Below are positions 9,676 to 22,200 of a stretch of DNA of 64,000 nucleotides, in pieces; the stretch's first letter is position 1; each line of letters opens with the position of its first letter. The stretch is taken from assembly GCA_009733575.1 (NCBI GenBank), contig ML769444.1:62001-126000 (forward strand), written 5' to 3'. A model generated the notes under the pieces. That model saw only the letters and a list, made by a program, of their open reading frames with translations, was not told the DNA's origin and did not search any database. This DNA is from Gymnopus androsaceus JB14 (Eukaryota > Basidiomycota > Agaricomycetes > Agaricales > Omphalotaceae). The translations under genes were made by a program, and so were the position numbers.

Positions 9676-12600
9676 ATGTTGCCTCTCTCGTTACTGCTGC
9701 TTTCGAGTGCCAATGTCGCATGGGCTACTCTGCCTCTCGTCGACTTTAATCGTATGGGACAGGTTGGTCTTGCTGGGGCATTTGCAGGACTCGATCTGTT
9801 CCAGAACAATTCTCTCACTTTCAATTCAGCAACCTCCACGCTTCTTTCGCGTTCTTCCAACGGCTCTCTCTCCCCTCTAGCCTCCACCAACTCTGGAGGC
9901 AAGCATCTCTGCAGGATGCACGCTCGGCAATTCCTTTTATTTTGCAGGCTCATTCTCATCTATAGGCTCGACTTCAGCCTCTAATATCGCTTCATATACT
10001 CCGTCCTCGGGCAAATTTGCAGCTCTTGGCTCAAATGGTCCCAACGGCGAGATAGACACAGTGTTTTGCGACACCAAGGACAACAAGGTTTGGGTCGGTG
10101 GTTCGTTTACCTCACCAGGTGCATCAGTTGCTGTGTGGGATACATCAGCAAACTCTTGGTCCAAACCGCCCTTCAATGGTTTCACGGGTGCAGAGGGTCG
10201 TGTACTGTCCATCACAACCAACTCTTCAGAGTCCAGTCTCTTCTTTGCCGGCTCGTTTATCACGTCTTTTCAAGGAAATGGAACAACCTTGAATTCGACA
10301 AACAATCCCAACGTCCCCTTCTCCGCGGGAGCCACGCCATTCTCGTCTTCCCTCGTCCCTATTCCCCTCCAGGGAGCCCAGATACAAGGCTCGCCTTCGT
10401 CCACCAACTCTCAATTCAGCAATATCTCCAATATACTCTGTCCCGCAGGATCAGATGGCCCAGGAAACACCTGGTTCGCGGCTGATTCTAATGAGGCAGT
10501 AATCACGGTTCGCGCGTTTTCATTTCTGCAAGCCAGCGGCGTTAGGCTTGGAAATACATTTCAAAGCAACCATGGAACTACAGGATTCAGGTAGGTTGAT
10601 TCAGTCCTGTTCGTGCGATATATCTAAACGGTCTTTCAACTAGCGTTACCACTATCCCCGATAATACCGTGCAAACGCTCCAGTATCTTGATCCCACAAC
10701 GCAGCAAAACACCACCTGCTCTACTACATGCCCTCTTTCCACAGATTCATCCCTTCTCTATCAAGATTTCTTATTCGACTCTTCGCTCACTATCACTGGC
10801 GTTCAGATAACGCTCTCTGAATTCACAGGAGACGGTCCAGGGTTACATATCCTGCAGCTCCTGTCTTCCGGAGCTTTCGTTTCCGCTGTTGGATCCCAAA
10901 ACCAAGCGTCCTGCTTCGCTCCTAACCCTTCCAATACGTCATTCACCGGCAGTTGGAAAGAAGAAGTCGTTCCTACAAACATCTCCGGGACAACGGAATC
11001 GGTCCTCGTCTCTGACGTTGCTGTTGGCACTTCCGCATCTTCAGGTCCAAGTTTCACTTGGATACCGTATGTTTCTGCGTCCGGCGACTACGATGTCTTC
11101 ATGGTCGTTCCCGGATGCACCAACATGCAGGATTGTGCGTCGCGCACGTCTGTAAAAGTCACGTTGTTCCCCGGAAATGGGCTGAATCCATCGGTTACGA
11201 CTGTGGATCAGACCAACACTGACGATGCTTCTATATCCATCTACAGTGGCCCCATCTTACCCTCATCCCCCGACTTTGTCACCACGGTCACCATGACCCT
11301 TGCCGATAGCCCAGCTGGCACTGGATCGAATGGAATGTACGAAATCGTGGCTGATCAGATTCAGTTGGTCCTCACCTCCGCCAACGCGACCACTACGGGT
11401 TCGAATGGTTCTTCTTCAGGAAGCGCTTCGGGATCGAACGAGGGCTTTGGGTTCTTTGAATGGCCGCTTAGCAGCACGGCTTCTGTCGATGCTACGTCCA
11501 CGCTTGCCAATTCCACTGAAACAGCGGCAGACTTGGCGGCCATTGATTTGTTCAATGGTATTGGAGGCAACGGCACTATCTCTAGTGAAAATGCTGCCAT
11601 TGCCAGTGTCGCGCACCATTCGTCGGGAACCATCTTCCTCGCCGGCAACTTTACGACGTCTTCCAACGCGAATAACATTGTGTCCTTTGCGAATGGGTCT
11701 GTATCTGCATTGCCGGATAATGGACTAGATGGGTCTGTTACTGCGTTGGCTATTGACGGTGATAGTCTGTTCGTCGGTGGTTCTTTTATGGATACATCTT
11801 CGGCGTCGACCAACGGAATGCTCCAAGGTGTTGCACTGTACAACGTCCCGAACAAAAAATGGAGTGCATTGGGTGCTGGTGTCAACGGGAAGGTATCGAG
11901 TCTTGGTATCAGTGCCGGTCAACTTCTCGTTGCTGGCAACTTTACGCAAGTATTCGCTTCTTCATCTGACAACTCGGGTTTCGACGCGCCTGGATTCGCA
12001 GTTTGGAATATCTCCCAATCCGCGTGGGTCAATGGTGGCGGCCTTGTGGTTGGTTCCATGTCCTTTGTTTCGAATGGCACTGCGCCACAGTATATTGCTG
12101 GCAATGTCATCGCGTCGCAGGCGTTCGGAGCTAGTGGTATGGTTATGATTCAAAACGGTGGCTCCGATATTCCCGCCATCTCTCCTTTGGGCGTTCAGCT
12201 TGATGGTTCAGCTGCTTCTACTACCACCGCCACCTCCACCCGGAAGAGGTCTTATACTCCTCGTGCTTCATGGATATCGCATGTTCGTCTTACAAATCTC
12301 TTTTCCAAGAGACAGTCTTCAACGAGCACCTTGGCTGCTCTTCCTGATCCTCTTCCTGCTACGGCTCCTGCTGTCTTGGCTGGTGCGTTCTGGATAAACA
12401 GTACTTCAGGAGATCAGGTGGCTATCATCGGTGGAAACTTTTCCTTCGTACCTTCCGGTTCTTCATTCGGCTCATCCGAAGCCACGAATGTGGGTATCTA
12501 TGACCAGGGCATTGCCACCATCAGGGCTCTGCAGGGTAATCAGGTTAACGGGACCGTTCGCGCGCTTTTGGTCGTTGGAGACACCCTCTATGTCGGAGGC

Positions 12601-14222
12601 CAGTTCACCATTAGCGGTCTCGATGTGAATGGGTTTGCGATCTATGATCTAGCCAAGCAAGACTGGGACGTCTCTGGCGTGCAAGCGTTGCAGTCTAGCT
12701 CTGGATCCTCCGTTGTCGTTCGTTCCATTTCCACCTCCACCTCGAAAGCAAACACCATCATTGTTGCTGGGACTTTTGCGCAAGCCGGTTCGTTGACTTG
12801 TCAGGCGATTTGCTCTTTAGATACTTCCACCAATCAATGGACTTCGCTTGGTAGTGGTATCAATGGTCAAGTGTCGTCTGTGTCATATGCAGGAGTGAGT
12901 AGTTTGTGACCTTTGATTATTTTCTCTGCTGATTCGATTTGTTCCAGAGCAACCAAGAGACATTGATTGCGGCTGGCTCTATTGCTTTGTCTGACAACAC
13001 CGAAGCTAATGTAGCTCAGCTCACCTTGTCAAACATGACGTGGGCCGCAGTTGGCTCAGGCTCAGAGATTCCTGGTCCTGTTACTGCTGTGGAGGTCAAC
13101 GACGCGAATTCTAGCAGTATATTCGCTGCGGGAAAGTGAGTATTTCTTCATAGTATTTCATGAGCTATGCTAATGTGTCGCAGGACCACTGATAACGCTA
13201 CGTTCTTGTCCTTCTTTGACGGTCAGAACTGGACGACGCTGGGTATGTTGCTTGCTCTTGCTGATGATGATGAAGATACTCATAAAGCTCTTTAGCATCT
13301 ACACTGCAACAAGAAACTATCATTTCACAACTCGCCATGGTCCCTCTTCAAGACACACACGCCGCCAACAGCATCATCGAGTCTGATCGAATGCTTATGA
13401 TCTCCGGTTCATTAGACGATTCATCGTTCGGAAATGCATCCACTGCCCTCTTTGATGGCGCAAGCTTCATTCCCTACATCGTTTCTTCAACCGTCTCTGG
13501 AAGTGCAGGCTCCGTGTCGTCGCTATTCACCTCAATCGCCAACTTTAGTTTCACGCAAAAGCGTAAGTGATGAATATTTTTCGAATTTTTTGATCTCAAG
13601 CAGGTTTATTTCGCAGATTTCCTTGCCACTGGTGTTGTCATCCTCATCTCAATCGCCATAGCTGCAGGTGTAGTCTTCCTCCTTGGCGCTCATTGGCATT
13701 CTATGGACGCTCTTTGCGCGACGTGACCGTGAAGACAAGGTGAAACAATTCGACGCTGGAGCTGAGGACGATGAATCTATTCATCATCGTCCTTCATCAC
13801 TCCTCGAGCACATCAATGCTGCAACGCGGGGAACCATTATTGGTGCGAGTCCGTTTGCGCAGCAAAGTGCCGAAAAAGAGGAGGAGCGGATTGAGGGTGA
13901 TGGTATGGAGGCCGAGTATGGTCATGACGGCGACAACTATGTGCGTTCTGATACGCCGAGTGCCTATGGTGGCGCTATGGGGAACGAGGAAACCAGCCGA
14001 CCTGCCCATGCTCGGTACTCCTTTGATGGTGCTGGTGAAGGAGAACTTGCACTAACAGCAGGAACTGAGGTTGAAGTGCTGGATGACCGAGATCATGCGT
14101 ATGTTTTCATTCATTATCTCTAGGCGTTGGGCTTAACAAACCTTTTTTTTTCCAGGTGGTGGTATGCTCGGGATGTAAGAACGGGTCAAGAAGGTGTAGT
14201 ACCCGCAGCCTATTTGTACTAG
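9676..14222 (+). CDS. RAX2: RAX2-like cortical polarity protein with C-terminal SH3 domain
   Basis: Large type I membrane glycoprotein that marks sites of polarised growth in fungi. Exons 9676-10590, 10644-12894, 12948-13135, 13184-13242, 13296-13562, 13617-14098 and 14156-14222 add up to about 1408 aa. A signal peptide (MLPLSLLLLSSANVAWA) leads a long extracellular part with kelch-like blades (repeats such as VWVGGSFT, LFVGGSFM, LYVGGQFTISG), many N-glycosylation sites and two Cys pairs. Near 13630-13710 one membrane helix (ATGVVILISIAIAAG, then ALIGILWTLF) is followed by a cytoplasmic tail and an SH3-like end (ALTAGTEVEVLDD, WWYARD, GVVPAAYLY). Two +1 frame corrections are needed: an extra A at 9901 (GGAGGCAAGC) and an extra T at about 13680 (CTCCTTGGCG) in the middle of the membrane helix. 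Confidence 0.85.
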
Positions 14223-14387
14223 AATAATTTATTATCGTGTCCTTTCGTTTCTTGCCGTTCGTTTTCCAATTTCTTGTATATCGGTTTTCGTGTGCACGAT
14301 ACCCAGTTCTTCTTTCACGACAGACTCTTCCACGTACATCTTCATGTTTTCAAGCACTACAAGGGTTACATGTTACATCTAATGACT

Positions 14388-15939
14388 TCATACTTAATAT
14401 GCATGATAGAACAATCATTGCAGCACTAAAAAACGAGAGTGAGCCAGAGAATAGTAGAAGGAGCAGAAGATGCTTACATGGATCTCTGAAATGCTTTTGG
14501 TTGTTGTTTCTAAATCCAACTTGTGTCTTGAAGTTTTCGCGACGCTTCTGGTCTCGGAATTCGCGTACGTGTCGCCCTGCTTCTCTAGCTTCACCCTTGT
14601 TACGCGCCTTCACAACATCCGTACCACTTCCAAAAGCACCGAACCCGCCCTTTCGAGGGACGAGTACAGAATTTTTGTCTCCGAGTAAGCGGCGTACGAT
14701 TGCAGCTCCAGAGTTTGGATCGACAGCCTTTGCATCTCTATGCACACCAGGGTACGACTGAGCATAATATCTCCGCATACTTCGATGGCCTATTCGTGCG
14801 CCAGACGGTAGGACGAGCTCGTAATTCGAGTCGCCGTATGTTATTTCGTTTGCCGCGAGTTCATCGTCGTCTGAATCTTCTGAATCTCCTCATCCACCAC
14901 CTCATCCGCTTCGCTTCCATCGTCATCGCTTTCCTCCCATTCTTCATTCTCTTCATCCTGCTTCTTCTTTTGCTTTCGGAGGTGAGCATCAGGATAAGAA
15001 GATGTAAAGTCGTAATAATCTGAAATCTCCAACCGATCGTCCGCAGAGTCGTAAGCGACTTTGCAGTGGCTCTTGTCAGTCATATGTTTCCGCACAGCGT
15101 CGAGTGTCCGAAACTCTCGACCTTTTCCGTTACAGAATATGCACACATTCCCGACGGCGATCTTTTCTCCTAGATAACGAATGAGGCCGTCGACATCGAT
15201 GAGGTAGTCGGCATCTGGGATGAAGAAGGAATGCACGGAAGCCATGTGAAGGAGGTTTGCCTGTAAATCGGAAAGCTCGGAAGGACAAAAGAGACAATGT
15301 GCGGGGGAAAGCCGAGAACGAGCAGCGGCAATCTTTTCGTCTATCGTTTGGGTAATTTCGTCGTCTTGTGCCGATTCGTCTACGACAAGGGAGACGGGTG
15401 CTTTAGGTTCTGGATCTGAAAGAGATACAGCAGCCATCTCCGAGGAAGGTACTTGGACAGGTTCTTCTTCAGAATCCGTTTCGAGACCGTCCTTCTTTGC
15501 GAGCTTGGCTGCTAATTTCAGACTTGCTTGAAGCTCGTTCTCCTTGTGCTTCTTGGAGTTGATGTGTGACCGATAAGCATTCTCTGTAGAATACGTCTTA
15601 CTGTCGTTTGAATGAGTACTTGGAGTTTTATAATAAAAAGCTTGATCTGATCACTTACTTGCAAACTTGGCAAGCAGAACCTTTGAGCGAAGACATGATA
15701 GAAGTCTCCGTACGTCTTTCGATGACCTTTTCATTGAAAGTGGCTGCGCTGACTGGAGGTAAGCCAGCTACTCTACGTTTCATATTATATCTATGGTGGT
15801 CCGAACGGTAATGCACGCCTGGATCATGCTGTTACTTGCGAGCTCAAAATAGGATGTTTTAGACAGACGTACGTTGTTCCTCGGCGGATACAAATGCGAT
15901 GGAGCAAGAGATGCAGGTAAATAGATGTTGTTCGTCCAT
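14388..15939 (-). CDS. REI1: REI1/ZNF622-type pre-60S cytoplasmic zinc-finger protein
   Basis: Late 60S ribosome maturation factor acting in the cytoplasm, where its yeast relative helps recycle Arx1 and proofread the exit tunnel. From ATG 15939 it reads MDEQHLFTCISC (first zinc finger, HYRSDHHRYNMKRR), then CQVC...HINSKKH, then CLFC...HMASVH and CIFC...HMTDKSHC, in all four C2H2-type fingers. An acidic region follows, and the conserved end ELVLPSGARIGHRSMRRYY and HFRDPL, whose last codons lie on a tiny final exon (14388-14392) behind an 85-nt intron. A one-base deletion at about 14882-14890 (GAGGAGATTC on the minus strand, expected one more G) must be allowed to connect DEVVDEE with DSDDDELAANEITYGD. 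Domain order and length match the family. Confidence 0.88.
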
Positions 15940-16107
15940 GGTTGATGAGCTAGGTAATGGAGGTGGTGGAAGTCAAATTGATGCAGTTATAAAAGAAAAA
16001 TTCGATGACTAAGGAATGAAAATTCAGTCATTTGAAGGCTCCGAAAATCTTTTCGCTGAGTGATATGATTACAGATGTATGTCTACAGAGTAAGAGTATT
16101 ACAGATC

Positions 16108-17509
16108 CTAGGATGTTCCTTTTGTGAGAGCCGACTTTAGTCGTTGTCGAAGAGGACTTTCTCCTTCCGGACTATCCTCGGTTCGACGAGTAGGACTGGT
16201 AGTAACTGGACTGGCAGTGACCATGCTGATACTCGTACGACCTCTCCGACCATCTATCCCAGTTTCCCCATCTTCGACTATCTCAACAACTTCATTCACC
16301 ACAGCGACCCGTGTCCACCGTCTATATCGTGTGTACTTTCCCATTCCGCCTTTACTACTCCGACCTTCCCATTTGTTGTCCCCGTAGACCCACCCATCGA
16401 CATCAGTTGCAATATCCTCCTCTTCCGATTCATCTTCATCCTTTTTAGATGACTGACGCTCACCTTCTCCAGCATTGACCTCTTTCATCTTTCCTGCGGC
16501 CTTCATTAGCAGACTTTGGTTTTCTTCCTTGGCGGATGGCATCGGCTTCTCAACCCGACTCACAGCACCATCCTCCTTCCTCACCAAAACTTTCCACTCT
16601 GGTTCTTCCCATTTCCAGGTAGCGGTTCGCTTGACTCGCTTCCCATTACTATCACGGAGATAACTGAGGTGGGTTCTGGAAGAACGAACGCATTCGGCGG
16701 AGAAACTGGCTGTAGATTCGCTGAAGACCACGACGGTCGCTCTGTCGGCAACAGCGCTGGCGAGAAGTCAATTCCGACCCACCACCTCTGGCTCTCATAT
16801 ATAGTAAAGATGAAGCGGAGTGTCGACCCCGGCTCTACCGCATTCGAAGTTGCAAGGGTCGAATATGACAAGGTGGGCGAGGGACGAGGTTGCCCAGAGA
16901 GCTTATACCAAACATAGTATGCGCTCCATCGAACCCAGGCACTTTTGGCTAGTGTATTTCGTAGGACAAAGGCCCAGGGTGAGTTCCAGGTTAATGCTAC
17001 AGTTCCCGCAAGAGCAATAAGGATCCGAAGAGGAATGAGATAGGTCACAGAAAGATAGGGCGCATATAGGAAGAGAGTCACTCGTATGAGAGTGTAGAAT
17101 GCAGGTCGGAAAGTTGGATTAGGGTTGGGAAGAAGAGACTGAATAACTGTTAGATCCGTGATTACGCTGTTTGGAGGTTATTTTCAGAAACCAAAGGAGC
17201 AGCAAGCCGCGTAGTTGGCCAAGCGGTCAATATAATAATGACTGCAATTGGGAAAAAGTATCTATATTTCGGTCAAGATGGATGATTAGAAAGTAGCTAT
17301 TGTGCTCACCGTAGAGTCGGGCCTAAGAGGCAGAAAGCCCACCAAGCAGCAACCGTCAGCCAACTGTCGTATGACGACCGAGACCAAGTGAGAATTTCGA
17401 CGACATTTCTTATTAGAGAAATAAACGGAGAAAGTCGAATAAGAACAGCTGTTAACGGGAATGGGATAGAAGTGAGGAATTCTTGAAGATTTGTGGTCGA
17501 CGTCGACAT
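16108..17509 (-). CDS. Pex24p/dysferlin-domain peroxin (PEX23/PEX30 group)
   Basis: Membrane protein of the endoplasmic reticulum/peroxisome contact type that controls peroxisome number in fungi. Exon 1 is 17310-17509 (MSTSTTNLQEFL); exon 2 runs from 17261 to 16108; 451 aa after corrections. The N-terminal half has several hydrophobic segments (WLTVAAWWAFCLLGP, YFFPIAVIIILTAW, LISVTYLIP-like region, ILIALAGTVAL). The dysferlin motifs follow: RWWVGIDFSPALLPTERPSW, then RTATWKWEEPEWKVLV and DGWVYGDNKW...YTRYRRWTR. Two one-base deletions are needed, at 17160-17170 (ACAGCGTAATC, minus strand) and at 16658-16665 (GTTATCTCC, expected GTTTATC). Its start codon is 34 bp from the divergent start of GPI18. 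Confidence 0.82.
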
Positions 17510-17543
17510 TGAACGCTTATATCGAGCGCTTATCGCTTCTTTG

Positions 17544-18729
17544 ATGCAAACGGCCACCAAACACATATCGCGTCTTGCTTTTCTTTCTTTCCTTTCTCAA
17601 ACTCTAACTTACATTTTGGCCTATTGGACGTCCAATCTTCCCCTTTTTGACGCGTCTCCCAACGTTATAAGCACTTCAAAATGGTTTAAACCTATTCTTC
17701 GCTGGGACGTTTTCCATTTTGCTCATATTGCAGATAAAGGCTACGTTTACGAACACGAATGGGCCTTTTTCCCTGGCTCTCCGTTTTTTCTGAGGCTATT
17801 CAACAGCTCGGATATCCTTCTCGCAGTCGCCATGATATTTATCGCTTGCGATACGACTGCTGTCCTCTATCGTCTCTCACTGAATCATTTTGGTTCACCC
17901 AATCTGGCATTCCTTGCTGCTCTTCTATCACTATTACCAAGTAGCCCTGCTACCCTGCGTCTTGCATCATCCACAGAGCCTTTCTTCACCTATCTCTCTT
18001 ACAGAGGTGTGTGTCGATATCCACTCACATCAACTTCTCCTGATTGATCTCCAGGTATGCTTTACTGCGCACACTCAAATTGGCTTCTTGCTACAATTTG
18101 CTTCACCCTTGCGAGCTCCTTCCGCTCAAATGGAATACTCCTAAGCGGTTACATACTCTGGGGTCTCTTAATCCAACCTTTCCTCGCATCCTCGAAACCA
18201 CCTACACATATCTCTGCATATGTCAAATCTATCATCTACTCTGCTATGATCTTTTCCCCATTTATATATCATCAGACAACTGGATACATGGCTTTTTGCG
18301 CTGGTAATGCAATACAGTCATGGTGCTCCAAATCACTTCCTTTCATCTACTCCCATGTTCAATCCAAGTATTGGAACTCCGGTTTCTTACGCTACTGGAC
18401 ATTGGAGCAGCTTCCCAACTTCATCATCGCCGCCCCTCCATTCCTGGTCATCTTGGCATACTCTGCGCATATTTTGACATCGAAAGAGGTGCTGTCGTCG
18501 TCGATGACGCCTCATGCGATTCACGCGTGTGTGATGTGCTGTATGTTGCTGTTCAATTCGCATGTACAAATTGTCCTTCGTCTGGCACCCTCAATGCCGC
18601 TGGTGTACTGGGCAGCTGCATGGCTGATCATCGACCATCCAAAAGCAGGCAAGTGGTGGGTTGGATGGTCCGTAGTTTGGGGTACGCATGTCTGTGTTAC
18701 TCTGGAGCGCATTCCTTCCACCTGCGTAG
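17544..18729 (+). CDS. GPI18: GPI mannosyltransferase 2 (GPI18/PIG-V)
   Basis: Adds the second mannose to glycosylphosphatidylinositol anchors in the endoplasmic reticulum membrane. Exons 17544-18006 and 18055-18729 give about 378 aa with many membrane helices. Diagnostic stretches are RWDVFHFAHIADKGYVYEHE, WAFFPGSPFF and SNGILLSGYILWG. The first in-frame ATG is 17544 (MQTATKHIS). A +1 frame correction at 18681-18690 (extra C in GGTACGCATG) changes the end to the expected WGTMSVLLWSAFLPPA with TAG at 18727-18729; without it the frame runs on to 18734 with an unrelated tail. The 5' untranslated regions of this gene and the divergent peroxin must overlap or be extremely short. Confidence 0.86.
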
Positions 18730-18820
18730 TGTAGCGTATGATATTTATTTATTGTGGTTTCGGACATACAGTATCACAATTTCTAGATAAATAGATCAAC
18801 AGATCAAGCTAGTTCGCAAC

Positions 18821-18916
18821 TCCCTGGTAGTATATCGGTTAGTACACGCGCCTGTCATTGCTGACTTAGATGTTACGATTGCGCGCGAAAGCTGGGTTCG
18901 ACTCCCAGCCAGGGAG
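18821..18916 (+). tRNA. tRNA-Asp (GTC) with 24-nt intron
   Basis: Cloverleaf is complete: acceptor stem TCCCTGG/CCAGGGA, D arm from 18830, anticodon stem CGCGC/GCGCG with anticodon GTC at 18854-18856, T arm CTGGG-TTCGACT-CCCAG and discriminator G at 18916. The intron is 18858-18881, at the canonical place one base after the anticodon. Removing it restores the stem exactly. A run of nine T about 30 bases downstream serves as RNA polymerase III terminator. Confidence 0.93.
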
Positions 18917-18946
18917 ATAGTGACTTTCGACGCCATGCACTCTGAA

Positions 18947-18956
18947 TTTTTTTTTG
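18947..18956 (+). terminator. Pol III terminator of tRNA-Asp
   Basis: An uninterrupted run of T on the coding strand, about 30 bases after the mature tRNA end, is the normal stop signal for RNA polymerase III. Confidence 0.6.
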
Positions 18957-19220
18957 AAATCCATTCAGCAAATATCGTTTAAATTTAGTAATACATAATA
19001 CAGTAGAGCTAAGATGTGAAGTAATCTCAACAAGACAGCTTGAATGAGGACGTCCCTATGCAAAAATAGAAAGCACCAAAACTGGGTCCAAGAAAAAGCT
19101 ACAACTAATCGTTCCTTCGTTCATTTTAACATCAAGCACTGATAAAGTACAAAGGTATAAGGTATCCTAAACATCGCATGAAAAGTCCTTGGAAAGCAAT
19201 AAAAATTTTTTTTTTTGCCA

Positions 19221-22200
19221 CTAAGACGAGGACGACTCGGTGGAGGGTGCAGATGATGAAGCCACTGCCGATGAGCTTGAGGTAGATGATGAAGCAGTAG
19301 CCGCCGATGAGGCTGGGGCAGAAAATGAAGCAGCAGCCGATGAAGTTGGGGCAGAAGAAGCAGCCTGTGGTAAATCATATTCTACATTAGCCGACTTGTA
19401 CGAGGAAAGGAGACCGTAACATACCTCGGATGATTCTGGAGAAGCAGCTGTTGCTAGTGGTGCATTTTCTGCCGCAGCTGTACTCGTGGCACTAGCACTA
19501 GAGCTGGCAGCCGCCGTCGCGGTCGACTGAGCGGTGGCGGTACTGGCTGGCGCGTTCAAGGAAGATGAACCCGAGCTTGCCGACGACGAAGCGCTTGCGC
19601 TCGACTGGGTAGTGGTGGCCGTGCCCGAGGAAGACGAAGCCGAGCTCACCGTGCCATTGCTCGGAGCGCTACTTGCAGATGCAGATGCAGACGCAGACGC
19701 AGATCCACTCTGAGAAGCCGTTGCGGAGGTAATGTTACCAGAAACAAGCGAAGAAACTACAGAGGTTGCGTTCGACAACAGGGAATCTAAACTGATACCA
19801 TCGGTAAGGTCCAAATTGTAAGTCGTCGGGACGGAGGATTGGTTGATTTGCAGCCATGGCAAAGTATATCCGCCGACACCAACCTGGATGGTATTGGCAG
19901 CCGCCACTGGACCGTAGGTCAGACTAATTCAATCAATCCATATTTTAGAGTACATACCATCCAAAATACCATCTGGAATGATCGCTAAAGAGGCTATTGC
20001 CCCTTGAACGAGGAGGACGTTTTCGATTGTGGGTGATACAACAGTTTCTCCAGGAGGGATGACATAGTCCCCGGAATCGAAAGTCGTGGTAAATTGAGCG
20101 TACACGGTTCCGTCGAGACTACCTGTTGACTGTATGCCCAAGACGATCAACTCTGTGTCAAGGGGATTGAAAATCTGTGCACAATCGTATTTGAGGATAT
20201 CACTGATCCAAATTTTGGAGAAAGAAACATACAGCAACATTGATAGACACCAAAGTTGGTTACTAGACTATCCAATGTAATGGATACATTGACGCTATTG
20301 ATCAAGCTGTCCCCCATTCCTGTGTAGAGTCATAAGCACCTATCGCAGTCAAAGAGACTTGAACCCACCTTGCAGCGAAGTAGTGAGGTTGAGACCTGAG
20401 AGTGCTTCTTGCAACGAGTCTATGGGTGTACTTGAACTATCACCGATGATACTCAGCGGTAAGGTCTCTGTGCTTGTCAAAAAGTTGGTAATGAAAGACT
20501 ACGTATCAAAGATGTTTAGTTTCATGTCAGTATCCGGAGCAACTGTTCTTACCTGGGCTGTAGTGTCGTTGGCGTTCGTGGGCTCGTATTGGAATTCAGC
20601 GGGGAAACTATTCAACCCAGGTACGAGATTGAAAGTCTATATGTTCTTCAGTCCACCTCAACTTGAAGGCAATGAGCAAAGACAACATACATCGATAGCA
20701 GCTGACCCAATCAAAACACCTTCATAATACACAGGAAGAGCAATGTCTGTGGTTTGGAGCGATATGTTCGAAGGATTGTCCAACGCCGTCGTTAGAGGAG
20801 AGACAATGTACTGGTCTCCCCCAGTCCCTCCGCTCCCGGTCACGGTGACGTTGCTCAGCGTGGCTTGTCCTCCGAATGAGTCAATACCTGCAAAGCATAT
20901 GGTAAATTACAAAGGTCGAAGACAGCTGGACCAGGACCATAAGTGACTTGCCATTCAAGCTCGATGTGACATTGAAAGGGATACCAGAAATCGGAACGTC
21001 TCCAATGCTCGTCGCTGCCGTCACATTAGCAGTACCGACTCAATCCCAAGCTCGCCGAGTTCGAGAGGGTAACTTGTGCAAGCATGGCATCGAACGCGTC
21101 ATCGTTCAAGGCTGTTAAAGGCACATTACTCCAGGAGATAGGAAGGTCAGCAATATTGCCGGTAGAGACACCGCCAACTGTGGACGCTGCCGGAAGATTG
21201 AGCTATTGCGGTATGGATTAACTGAAGGCTAAGGAAAGACAATACAATTTGGTCTTACCTGTGCAATGTTCACTCCAGCTGAACTCAATATAATGTTGGT
21301 AGCAGATTCAATGACTTGCAAAGAGAAACCAAACGGATTCTTGTATGTCGCCGACGTGAAATTGGAGCTAGTAGGTGGATCAAAGGCTTGGCTCTCATCT
21401 TCGAGCGTCACCGCTAGATCAACAAGTGTTATAGATTGAATGACCTGAATCATGAGAATAGTTTTAATATTTTGTTAACCAATGAAAGAAGAGTTATACG
21501 GACATCGAACTGTTGGCCTTGGAGGATTACATCAAGTGCGAGGGTCGTGAAAGCACTGCTGAGCCAGGTTACGTTCTCGGATGTGCCTGGAGGCTGCACA
21601 GAAACACCTTGGGCCACAAGGGTTATGTTGTCTCCAGCCAAATATTCTGAGAACAATTGTCCAATGGTATCAATATCAGAGCCAGACTGAGGAATGATGC
21701 GTCCGGAAAGGTCCACAGTAGTGTCTGAGTTCGCAGCGAGGAACAAGTCGTCCCCAACCAATGCTAATGGATGTCGTCAGGAAAAAATTACATGGATATT
21801 GCAAGACACGTACGTCCAACAAGAACATTATCGTAGAATGCGTCAAATGTAACAGTTCCTAAGTCAATACCCAGCTCTGTAAAGGATACTATGAGTTCAA
21901 GTTTAGGGATAAAATAAGATATCAAACGCACGCGCAGGTGACGGGATATTGGCATCCGTTTCAATGGTTATACCACCCGCCGCATTGTCTCCAGGAAGCT
22001 GGAAGTTGCTAATCGTTACGCCTGGAAGTCCGTTGAATGCGTTGAAGGATATGTTTTTTGTGAGCGAGACATTATCGAAGATAGTTCCCAAGGCTACAAG
22101 TTGAACAGGAAGGGGATGATATCGTCCAGGTAAAGCTTGGGTTGTGCAATAAGAAAGTGGCAAAGGTCGTAAATCTATGGAAAGACTAAAATCAGTCCCT

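Noticed and set aside
11361..11885. 174-codon minus-strand open frame inside RAX2
   Set aside because: It is the antisense of conserved RAX2 sequence; low stop density comes from the codon bias of the real gene.
17493..17543. Upstream non-ATG start for GPI18
   Set aside because: The frame is open there, but the first codon is GTG and the sequence overlaps the coding start of the divergent peroxin; ATG 17544 gives the expected N-terminus.
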